A stretch of DNA of 29,715 nt from Isoetes engelmannii (lineage: Eukaryota; Streptophyta; Lycopodiopsida; Isoetales; Isoetaceae). Positions 20,804 to 29,715 of the stretch are shown piece by piece (the stretch's first letter is position 1; every line of letters begins with the position of its first letter). A model generated the notes under the pieces. The model saw only the letters and a program-made list of their open reading frames with translations. It ran no database searches and was not told where the DNA came from. The DNA lies in assembly GCA_011763485.2 (NCBI GenBank), contig JAANSK020005578.1, positions 1 through 29,715 on the forward strand, read 5' to 3'. The position numbers were made by a program, and so were the translations under genes.

Positions 20804-21156
20804 GCTTCCGCCCATTGTCCAAGATTCCCCATTGCTGCCTCCCCCAAAGTTTGGGACGTGTCTCAGTCCTAGTGTGGCTGATCATCCGAAAAGATCAGCT
20901 AAGCATCATTGGCTTGGTCAGCATTTATCTTACCAACTACCTAATACTACGCAGGTTCATCGAACAGCACTTTTTAGCTTTCCCCAGGATTTGGCCTGAA
21001 CTATTCGGCAAATTCCCACGCGTTACGCACCCATTAGCCACTTTGTTTCCAACTGAGAAAGGCATGAAACCACCAACCACCTCAAAAACAACGTTCGACT
21101 TGCATGTGTAAGCATATAGCTAGCGTTCATTCTGAGTCAGGATCAAACCCCTCTTT
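20804..21156 (-). pseudogene. NUMT: mitochondrial rrn18 5' part, copy 2
   Basis: Same rRNA segment as copy 1 but about 75 nt shorter at its low-coordinate end, where it abuts the Copia fragment. Read on minus it carries the same landmarks. Each copy keeps some ancestral bases the other has lost: here TTGGCTTGG and TTCCCACGCG, against TTAGCTTGG and TTACCACGCG in copy 1. Both therefore have decayed independently since duplication. Confidence 0.9.
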
Positions 21157-21360
21157 AACAGCAGAGATTTGAACTGTCAGGTTATGAGAAGCGTAACGAG
21201 GGAAGACAGAGATGGAGGTAACGGAAAAGGCTCTGACATTCAAAACAATGTGCTCATTTCTTGCAGCCGTGATAAAGATAAATTATTCTTTTTGTTAATC
21301 TCATCTATTTGTGTTTTATCTCCATATCCCGACCTTATCTTGTTTGCCCGGTGGATGTGG
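21157..21360. repeat. Shared flank of NUMT copy 2
   Basis: Matches 19309-19510, including the trnfM-like remnant (about 21157-21203). The match stops at about 21360, right before LTR-element sequence. Confidence 0.72.
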
Positions 21361-21530
21361 AGGGGGATGGTGTGACGCCCATGCGGATATTCGTACTATA
21401 CGAGCATTATACTTGTATGTACAAAAGATGGTTGCCACACGGATGCAAAAAGGTAGCTACATGAGGCAAGGCTTGAACTCGTAACCTTCTAGTTGCGAGT
21501 CACATAATGGCTTAGGTCAGTGATGTTGCA
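21361..21530 (+). mobile_element. Ty3/gypsy chromovirus: purine tract and LTR piece
   Basis: A purine tract (GAGGGGGATGG) is followed by TGTGACG at 21371, the same start as the LTR at 21895. It matches that LTR for about 140 bp. It is a fragment of the same family and broken. Confidence 0.72.
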
Positions 21531-21894
21531 TTTAGGCTTGAGCTCCCGCCAGCTGTTCGGCTACACCCAATCTTTCATGTTTTAGTACTAGAGCCGTACA
21601 CGCCTAATCCCTTTTCAGATCGAGTTTCGCAGCCGCCTCCACCAAGGGAAATCGATGATCATGAAGAGTTCGAAGTTCGCAAGATTCTGGACTCTAAGTT
21701 TCTCCATTTATGACTGTATTACTTTGTCGACTAGAAAGAATACTCTCCAAGTGACCGGACCTGGGAACCTGCCGAGAATCTGAGCAACGCTCCTGACAAG
21801 ATTGTAGAATTCCACCAATGGTACCCGAACAAGCCAAGTCCATGTACTCTAGCTCCAGCTCTGAGGCCTCGGCGCCGTCGTAGGAGGGGGATGG
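21531..21894 (+). mobile_element. Ty3/gypsy chromovirus fossil: integrase tail and chromodomain
   Basis: Sequence typical of the C-terminal end of chromovirus polyproteins: an integrase tail followed by a chromodomain (about 21640-21800, with the YSPSDRTWEPAENL-like core). A proline/arginine-rich end and a purine tract just before the LTR at 21895 follow. Only the 3' end of the element survives; it is broken. Confidence 0.82.
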
Positions 21895-22405
21895 TGTGAC
21901 GACCATACGAATATTCGTACTATACGAGCATTACACTTGTATGTACAAAAGAAGGTCGCCACACGGATGCAAAAAGGTAGCTACAGGAGGCAAGGTTTGA
22001 ACTCCCAACCTTCTAGTTGCGAGTCACATAACTTAGCCAAATATATTACCTATTCCTTTTTGGTGGTATTCTCTTGCATCCCCCATATATGCGCGGTAGC
22101 TTCCAGGAAGTCCTAGAACATTCTGGAACCTATGTGCATGTACAAAACTTGGCAACCTCTCATCAGTTGGAGTGGCACGATCTGGACCATTGGTATACAT
22201 GTATATAGGAGAGCCTCATTCTTGTCAAACTATTCTGGTTCAACGCCAGTCTTGAGCCTTCGAAGCATCTGTCTTGTGTTCCTGGTCGCCTTCGGGCCAT
22301 TGTATTTCTAATTTCTTGATCATATATCGTATTCTTGCCAATTGTTCGCGTATTTCTTGTGTATTTTCCACGTATTTTCCTTGTTCTTTGCGTAGATTCA
22401 TGACA
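21895..22405 (+). mobile_element. Ty3/gypsy chromovirus 3' LTR
   Basis: Begins TGTGACG directly after the purine tract. The likely end is TGACA at 22405 (about 511 bp), but the edge is uncertain because no full second LTR is present for comparison. Confidence 0.65.
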
Positions 22406-23843
22406 GTATAAGTTTTATCTTCCCTAACTAGTGGCGGAGTCGTTTGACAACAAAATAGCTTGAAACTTAAACAGGCAATTGACGCTCTGGCGTCGCAGCC
22501 TAAAAGTCGCTTAGGGTTCCCCGCAACAACTTGCTAGAATGATAAGATTTACCACATTTCGATTGTTATCTATACGATATAGCAATCTTATTCAAGCAGA
22601 TGGCAACCTTCCGTACGTTAGCATCTTGTTTCTTCAAGCAGATGCCCCTTTTCTTTTCCCAATTGAAAGCTTCGTTTGGCAAATAAGCTCCTTTGTTAAG
22701 CCGAATCTCTCACTTTAATATAAATGTGCTAGAACTTCCCTGGGTCATCTAGCACTATATGGTATTATTTGGTACTCTATTTTCTTATCATCATAATTTT
22801 GTTGATTCTGCCTGCTAATCTATCTTGTATTAGGCTTATTACATTTTGTATGTGTTAATGCAAACATTGATTTTGTTCATGAATGAAGGATTATATTCTT
22901 TTTACACTGTATTCCAATGATGATGAACATGTGTAAATTCCATGTTAAAAGTTAAAAATCATGTTATCCCCTAAGACGAAGCTAGCTGGTAGCTAGTAAA
23001 TGGGTTCAATTCCTTCCCGTATTATCTTGTCCATGGGTATTCATCATATTTAGGTAGGTTGGAATATTGCTATCTTGTTTTATATGATACCTTGTTTCCA
23101 GTAAGTGATATCTATGTTTGTGCGACCATTGATATTTTGTTTATGCATAGAACCATCGGAGTTTGTATTTACCTTGGAAACCCCTACATGATTGGTTGGA
23201 CCTAGAGATGCAATTATTTAATACATATCTCTTTGGTCATTTATGTGGTTTATGGTATGACCATTTGTATTTGGCACAAAAATGTGGTATACTTGTATGT
23301 TGCTTTGTCCATTCAAGAAATAATAGCATTAAATACACTATCTCCTTGAAAATACATGATGCTAAAACATTTGAGAGCCTATGTAAAAGGGGTTTGGTGG
23401 TATACAGTGATAAACACTATTTCCTCGAAAATACAAATACAGGATACTTAAATATCAGAGAGCACATGTAAAAGGTACCGAGTCTTTATATTGTTCACAT
23501 ATAAATAACATATTTCTTTTCATAGAAGTCCATTTATTGTATCTTGAAGCTTTTTTCTCCAGCTAGATATAAAGTTTTAAATCATGCTAAGGCTCTAAGT
23601 GAAGGATAAAGCTTGCCCGCAAACAGATTGAATAGCCATCAGTGAAGGGCAAAGCTTACTCTTAGATAGATTGAATACATGGGAAAGGTTCAAGGAAAGG
23701 TTTATAGAACATGGATATCATCAATAGTTCTTGTTGGGAGGTCCGGGGGTGTTAGGTTGTGATGACAGCTATGAGGTTTAGGACAAGTTGATTAGCAGGT
23801 GCCAACAAGGTATGTTACATTTTGTCGAGGAGCAGATAGTTTA
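22406..23843. other. No recognisable gene
   Basis: AT-rich sequence. An open frame at 23163-23471 (plus, 102 codons) includes a small internal duplication around GAAAATACA and matches no family I know. Beyond that I see no coding or structural signal. Confidence 0.5.
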
Positions 23844-24060
23844 ACGTAATGTTAGGGTGGAGGTAATTATTGACAATTTCAGACCAATATTATATTCTAT
23901 AATGTCCTGTGGTGCGACATTAAAATATCCTTCCTTCCTTCCTTCCTTCCTTCCTTCCTTCCTATGGTGCATTCACGGGGCAATTCCTCTTGCCAATGCC
24001 ATGTGGTGAGTGTATATTAGTCCGCATCATCGCATAATTACCTCCACCCTAACATTATGT
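23844..24060. repeat. Foldback element (MITE-like) carrying a TTCC array
   Basis: Arms 23844-23870 and 24034-24060 are inverted complements with one mismatch in 27. Weaker pairing extends inward about 20 bp. A (CCTT)n array of about 35 bp lies inside at 23929-23963. Non-coding. Confidence 0.75.
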
Positions 24061-24164
24061 AGGGTGAATGTTCCCTTGCAGTTCTTGGGGTGCGGCCTTG
24101 GCTCGCCCTAACAGGCCCGCCAAGCCCTTACCCCAAGAAATGTCCTACATGGGAACATTACCCC
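24060..24164. repeat. Long near-perfect hairpin
   Basis: The left arm (about 24060-24104) and right arm (about 24113-24164) pair over about 45 bp with few mismatches and one bulge, around a loop of about 8 nt. Blocks GTTCTTGGGG / CCCCAAGAAA and AATGTTCCC / GGGAACATT are exact or nearly so. It could be a small foldback transposon or a hairpin-RNA source. Confidence 0.7.
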
Positions 24165-25420
24165 TATCATGTTGGCCCGGCAATTGGGACTCGAATGAAC
24201 AAAGCTAAAGAAGAGGGTGTGCCTAGAAATTGAGAGAACATGAATGCATGGTCAACTTTCTTTCGTTAATATCTAGAGGCGGGGCTACAATTATTACATA
24301 TTTGAAGAATGGCACTAAAAAACACATTTGAGAACGTGAAATGGTGACAGGGATACTGAAGAGGATTGAGAGATGAGTCAAACTAGCGGATCATGTGGGT
24401 CGATATCAGCCAGCAGTGGATAAAGCCTACAGTAGCAAATCATGCATTGCCGGGCACGGCTATGGGATCGTATATACGGAGGGGCATGCATGAACATTGT
24501 TGGCTACAGATCCAAAAACCGGCATTGTCAATCTCGTGACATGTTCCCTCATGCCTCGTGCCTTTCACCTCACTAGCCAAAACATGACACAGAACAGAAG
24601 AAGGAAAAAAAAAAAAAAAAAAAAAGAGTTTTTTTTTAGCTACATTGACCTAATATCCAGATGGCTTTATTAGGGATGGTTTACATGCAGGACAATCGCC
24701 GAGACACTGTTCATGAGGTATTGATTAAGTTATTGTTTACAGTTTGACCCATATTTCTCCTTGGAAGCTTAGGTATTTCTCTTGATCCCTTGGCCAACAA
24801 AAGCACAATCTCAACCTTTTGAATGCCATGATATCACCAACCGGTCTTTGTTTTGTTTAGTCGACCTGTTATACTCAGGGATCATGTCCAATGTGCCAAG
24901 TTACATGCTTTCCATTTCTCCTCAACATAACTCTGGAACTTTTATTGGTTCATGCAATTTTAAATATTGCAACATTCTAATATTTCATTCATTTTCATTC
25001 CATTTAGGCTCAAGTGTCATCTTAGGGAAGATAAAATCCCTTATATTCTTTCAATGCTTGTCTGCAGTATAAAACCTTAGGGAAGATAAAATTCCCAGTC
25101 TGCTAGTGCTCTATGCAGACTACTTTCCTGTACTTACCTGGTTTGATCATTCAATTCTCAACCTAGTTACTTAGAATATTTCAGGACCTGTGCAAAAGAA
25201 TCGGATTTTGTGACAGTCCTTGAAAAACGGCTCGATATTTCTATGACGTCGTGCTCCTCAATGGTGCATGTAAATCGGCTCTTAGGCTATATTCACATGC
25301 AACGATGGCGTCATCATTGTCATGTAAAATGGATTTCCCTTTTACATGGACCATTACGGGCCATCGTCAATTAGCATAGGGTAAAACATTGCCCCTCTCC
25401 AGCAATGATTGAACCCACTC
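24165..25420. other. No recognisable gene
   Basis: Poly-A tract at 24607-24625 next to a T-run. A duplicated word CTTAGGGAAGATAAAAT occurs at about 25020 and 25077. 25263-25290 carries terminal-repeat-like words resembling the MITE at 25421. No coding evidence. Confidence 0.5.
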
Positions 25421-25564
25421 TTAGGGGCGGTTTACATGAGGCAACATCGTCATGGCACTGCCTTGTTTTACCTAGAGAAACCTGAAGAAGAAGTGATGAC
25501 GATCGCAAATAGGCACAAATCTTTTTTCGTATTCTCCTCAAGGGCACATGTAAATCGTCCCTTA
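25421..25564. repeat. Short MITE with TAGGG-type terminal repeats
   Basis: The left end TTAGGGGCGGTTTACATG and the right end CATGTAAATCGTCCCTTA are inverted complements with three differences, about 144 bp apart. TAGGG-type tips are usual for hAT-derived MITEs, but no 8-bp target duplication is clear. Related ends at 25263-25300 suggest one or two more copies side by side. Confidence 0.62.
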
Positions 25565-26300
25565 GGCACAAATCCTATCCCAAAAGCCAATGGCAAGAAC
25601 AAACAATTTGTTTGTTTTTCTCCCTCTTCCGTTCTTAGTCAGTTGTGCATATATGGTCTTTGTGAGCGCATCTCATTCATCTTGTATGAAGCAAGCATCA
25701 AGAAAGAAACCACCATCTAGAAGTAGTAACATACCGACCTCTGGTTCTATAAGCGACCAACGACTGCTTTGGCAAGTTATATGTGCTTGCAAAATAGGAC
25801 ACTTGTCATTGATACCCGGTTTATGTCAAGTTTTGTCCTTTGGTTTTGTGGTTTTATGTCATCTTTTTTTCCCTCATCTACAATATTCCCTTCTTCTTTT
25901 TTTCCATATGCACACATTTCAAGAAATAGAGACAAACCATAGTTTTAGGCACCAATATACCTTGCCCTTGTCACCTAGAAAATAATAGAATATCTTGCCC
26001 CCTCTCCCTTTCAAAATTTGGGGCGCACAAAGATAGGGACCCATAGATCAGCCCAACTAACATTGCCTTCCATAACACTCTAATTGTCAATAGACGATAT
26101 TGTTTGTTGCAAGTATTTGCCAAGTGGATCTACTGACACATCATTACATCAATATGAGGAAAATGACGAATATAACAACATCTATACCATGGAGAGCCAA
26201 ATGCTCAATATCTAGTGATGTTATGATATATGCATAGCATTATGACAAGACCACACTGTCAAGCACAAAGGCTTTAATGGTTGCCTGCTAAGATTATATT
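25565..26300. other. No recognisable gene
   Basis: Overlapping plus-strand frames at 25409-25720 and 25590-25985 match no family. Composition is ordinary for the spacer. Confidence 0.45.
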
Positions 26301-26301
26301 G

Positions 26302-26477
26302 TAAGTCAATCATGACCAAAATTTTAAGGCGTTTCATCCAAGCGAATCAAAACTTAACAAATTATTTTGTAAGCAATCATAACCAGTTCTGAAGGTGTTT
26401 TATCCAAGCAAATGACAACTTACAGGGCTAATCTGAAGGTGTTCCATCCAAGCAAATTCAATACTTACAAGCCTAAA
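26302..26477 (+). repeat. Degenerate tandem repeat, about 50-65 bp unit
   Basis: Three copies of a unit built around TCATCCAAGC or CCATCCAAGC preceded by AAGGTGTT or AAGGCGTT, and followed by ACTTA-type words. Confidence 0.65.
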
Positions 26478-26530
26478 AATGATGACATCATGGTTTAATG
26501 AACGTCACATTAGGTTCCATTACAAACTAA

Positions 26531-26805
26531 ATGATTTCCTATTTTGTTGATCATGCAACATCAAATACAACTCAAGGAACATCAAGAACATTTGCCAATC
26601 TTAAGCCCGATGACCTGGGGTGTGACAGGTTTAATGTCCTACCACTGGACCATGTGCCAAAGAAATGATTTTCTATTTCATTGATCATGCAACATCAAAT
26701 ACATACAACTCAAGCAACATCAAGTACATGGGTCAATCTTGAACCTAGTGACCTCGGGTGTGACATGTTTAATGTCCTACCACTGGGACCATGTGCCGAA
26801 GTTCA
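26531..26805 (-). repeat. Tandem pair of tRNA-derived SINE-like units
   Basis: Two adjacent units of about 137 bp (26531-26667 and 26668-26805). Read on minus each starts GGCACATGGTCCAGTGGTAG (the second has one extra C), which contains a good RNA polymerase III A box (TGGTCCAGTGG). About 32 nt later comes a B-box-like GGTTCAAGATT (GGGCTTAAGATT in the other). A CTGTCAC word (tRNA-Asp anticodon-loop-like) lies between the boxes in the lower unit. Tails are ATCAAATAC-type A-rich sequence. Confidence 0.62.
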
Positions 26806-27900
26806 CAAACACTACATGATTTGCCATAAGACCTCTGAAAGAGGGTCTTGTGGTTAGATAAAAGTTTAGTTAGATGATAAGTATAGTTGAACAACAAGAG
26901 AAATAATGTTCGAGCATGGTTCTGGTTTTTCCATGTTGGATAAGATCTAACAAACACAAACACACTAGTTCTTTAATGATGTGATCTCGAGTTCGAGACT
27001 GCCCAAAATTGCACTCAGTACTGTTGGGGGTCAAATCCCAACAAATGCAATGTAAAGTGGTTGGGAGTAAGGCCCAACCGAGCAATGTAGTGTGGTGTGT
27101 GGTCACATGTCCCGTTGGATGCTTCCCAGTGGCGTGACATTAAAACTACAATCTCTCTATCTATATTGTAAAAGCAATTTGCTTGAGTTGCTGGGCAACG
27201 TGGGCATGGCCATGGCGAAGGGGTAGCAGGGCACGATGTGACATCTTTACGAAGAGTCTCGTGGTCTTGAAAGGAAGCCATTGGCAGGTTTTAACCGGTT
27301 GATCCAGTTTGATGGTGTTCTAAAGGCATCAAAACCGCCGCCGGAATCCTCATAGTCAGTAGAATAATAGAAAAGATTAGATTCACCAAGCTTCCTTGCA
27401 GTCTGATGGGTCTTTTTCTTCATGGTTCAGAGTAGTTCTAGACGAAACCCAACGCATTAGAAATTGTAGAACGCTTTCTACAATTTGATGCTTCAGATGC
27501 ATACAAGTCTTTTAAGGCAGAACCAATAGTCTTTCAGGGCTGGAAGTTGCAGTGGTGGTCTGGCAAGCGAGCTTCTTGTAGTAAAGCTTCATATTGCTTC
27601 TTCAATTCATGTTTCTTGCGCTATTGTAAATTCTGAAATTGTTCTTCATTGGCTGCTGCTGTCACTTTTTGTTGATTGTGCTGGCCTCTTTGATTATGCA
27701 GGCATGTTATTGTGTCGCTTATGAGCAGCAAGCGTGTTCAATGTGCTACTCTCTTTCATTGTGCAGGCCTGCTGGTGTGTTGTTTGTGGGCATGATGCCT
27801 GTTTGAAATACAACCAGGTTGAATGTGGAGGTAATTCAATTAGTTTAGATTATTTAGCTAGTTTAGTTTATTTGTTGTGCTTTTGTTCATGTCCAGAAGT
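26806..27900. other. Spacer with scattered repeat remnants
   Basis: A further B-box-like word (GAGTTCGAGACTGCCC) lies at about 26990-27005. A TGTTGGGGGTCAAATCCCAACA hairpin lies at about 27022-27043. No protein family recognised. Confidence 0.4.
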
Positions 27901-28262
27901 TGTTATCGGCCTACCTAATGGCAAGTCTGTTCGAGAAGCACATGATGTTATGACATCACATATGATGTGCTGCTATTGTAATGCATCACATATCTTGTGT
28001 ATTTGTTGATGTGCAGTTTGTATTGGAGCGGCTTGACTTATGGCAGGGATGTTTGAGCAGTTGTTCATGACCACAAGTTAATATGTTGGCCTCTGCAATG
28101 GCAAGTCGGTTTGAACAGCACATGTTTTTAAGACAGCACAAATGATGTGGTGCTATTATAATGCACATACCTTGTATACTTGTTGATGTTGCAGAGGTTG
28201 GCCTGGTTTATGGCATGCCGGTTTGAGCAGCGCAGCACATGTGATGTGCTTGTATTGCAGTT
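27900..28262 (+). repeat. Degenerate tandem repeat, about 180 bp period
   Basis: Two full units (27908-28017 and 28090-28195 as their best-matching cores) share GGCCT, AATGGCAAGTC, CAGCACATG or AAGCACATG, ATGATGTG, TGCTATT, AATGCA, and end TTGTTGATGTGCAG or TTGTTGATGTTGCAG. A third partial unit (28197-28262) starts GGCCTGG and ends ATTGCAG. Confidence 0.65.
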
Positions 28263-29715
28263 TAGATGCAGGTCGATTATGATCAGACCTCATATAAATC
28301 AATGGCCACTTTCACACGTTGCATCTTTCCTTCTTGTGATCTGCTTAATCTGCTTAATCATTGACTTGGGAACCATTGGCCCCAATTCATAATATGCGTG
28401 GAAAATGGAGTTTGATTCCATCTTCTTTTTGGGCGGACGGTCCAGGTTGATGGAAAGGGAATATCCTAAGGTATATTCCATGCTTCAAGGCCCATGAATG
28501 AGCGGTTATATGGAATGATTTTTGTCCATTTGCAAGGCCGCCTTCTTTCTTATATATCTTTGCCATAGAAAAAAACCACCTAGCAATCTATTCTGCTGTC
28601 AGGCATCCCTCCAGATACTCATCTTGTATGTTGTAGGCCCGATTTGGCATGACGAATCCAACACGGCAGCTTCTCCCATGCCTAATATTTAGCTGCACAG
28701 CTATTGAGGGTATTCCTGGCAAACCCTCAACCTCAGTGGTGCAGGATCTCCAGGTTGCTTTAGGCAACCACTCTGAGCTTCAAACTTGCAAAAGAAATGC
28801 TTGAATACACTGTTAGCACTGACTTCCCAATTCTAGAAAAAAGACTGTGTGCTCTATGATATATCACAAGCAGAGTTTGATGTTTATTAGCCTGATTTCA
28901 GAATGAAAATGAGCCTAGGAGGTACATGCAAATGTGGGCTAAGCCTATTTTCAAGTCCCAAGCAACAAGCTCCTCAGATTTGCTTTTCTGACTGGGTCAA
29001 AATATGGTCATTGCCCCTGACAGAGAGCTAATTTGTGCAGATGATTCTATGGGGATCTTTCTTGATTTGAAACACCTGGGCTAGCTTACAATAGTTCACT
29101 AGATCACGTGCAAGCCACTTTTTTTATAAGAAGTGGAGAATACAATGTGCAGCAAGGAACCAGAGTCTGACAGACTGTAACTTTTGAAGAACAGTAATGA
29201 AATTCACTCAGCTAGGCTATTGTCTAGAAGTTAAGCATAGATTGACGAGTGAAATGATTGGAGAGATCATCAGCAACCTTTCTTGCTTTGGAAAAAATTT
29301 CTATGGCTCTGAGAATTTCACTTCTGAACAAGAAATAGTGCAATTGCTAACAGCAAATGTGTTAAACCTAGAATAACCTTATGTTTTTTGCTTTTTTCTG
29401 TATGTGAGACACTACTTGTGACTTGAACTCTTATCAGAAATGATTCTCTCTATCAGGAGTTTTAACAAACAACGATTTTTACTGGTTATAGAACATATTT
29501 TTCGACTTTTAGTCAAATTATGCAAGAAGAGATTTACCAAATTTGGATTTTCATTCACTTGAATTTCATAGAAATGGTTTCACATGATTTCCGATGCCCA
29601 CGAAGCATGAGCAAAGTATACTTCCATTGTTGGACAGATTTTGATCAGCTTTACTACCAAATCGAGACAATTCGGCAGCAAGGAAGGTCGAATTCGCTTG
29701 CAGAAGATCAAATCG
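28263..29715. other. No recognisable gene to the window end
   Basis: AT-rich sequence with only short open frames and no motif I can support on either strand. A gene could continue beyond the edge, but nothing here shows it. Confidence 0.5.

Noticed and set aside
23163-23471. 102-codon frame as a real gene
   Set aside because: No family, no supporting splice or neighbouring exon evidence, and it contains a small internal duplication.
26840-27010. Plus-strand SINE with A box near 26850 and B box near 26990
   Set aside because: The boxes are about 140 bp apart, too far for a tRNA head unless something is inserted between them.
27022-27130. Start of an LTR (TGTTGGGGG)
   Set aside because: No matching end, primer site or second copy in the window.
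27900-28262. CRISPR-like array
   Set aside because: Units are long, degenerate and without regular spacers; the genome is eukaryotic.

Overview
This window looks like nuclear DNA of a land plant, probably a non-flowering one. It carries one intact spliced gene of seven exons, fragments of three other plant gene families (AUX/IAA, Rab11/RabA, CCT1), plant mitochondrial 18S rDNA inserted in the nucleus, and dense transposon debris. The mitochondrial rRNA pieces lack the long early insertion I remember from flowering-plant rrn18, which is why I lean towards a fern, lycophyte or bryophyte; that is inference.

Layout. 1-155 is a piece of a long-inverted-repeat element that recurs at 5.8-7.0 kb and 13.25-13.65 kb. 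950-3860 (minus strand) is a mosaic of broken host genes: a Rab11/RabA pseudogene in two exons, an AUX/IAA fragment inside its intron on the same strand, and a CCT1 chaperonin exon fused to its 5' end. 5.5-9.6 kb is a dead PIF/Harbinger transposase (plus), split by a 2.8 kb insertion. 10.26-13.92 kb is a dead LINE reverse transcriptase (minus), split by a 1.9 kb insertion. The two insertions are the same two-part element in opposite orientations, so the region holds a 1.5 kb inverted repeat around a 3.2 kb spacer.

15089-18639 (minus) is the only gene that looks functional: ALG11, the ER alpha-1,2-mannosyltransferase of N-glycan precursor assembly. All seven exons join in frame to 467 residues, and one intron uses a GC donor. 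About 240 bp upstream of its start codon lies a nuclear copy of the 5' part of mitochondrial rrn18. A second copy lies 1.9 kb further on, fused to a Copia LTR-gag fragment, and is followed by the tail of a Ty3/gypsy chromovirus.

22.4-29.7 kb holds no gene I recognise. It contains small foldback elements, a long hairpin, microsatellites, a tandem pair of tRNA-derived SINE-like units, and a degenerate tandem repeat of roughly 180 bp.

Nothing here forms an operon or pathway. ALG11 is an isolated housekeeping gene in repeat-rich DNA. The points most worth following are the CCT1-Rab11-AUX/IAA mosaic, the paired two-part element punctuated by TAG, the duplicated mitochondrial rDNA next to ALG11, and the GC-AG intron.
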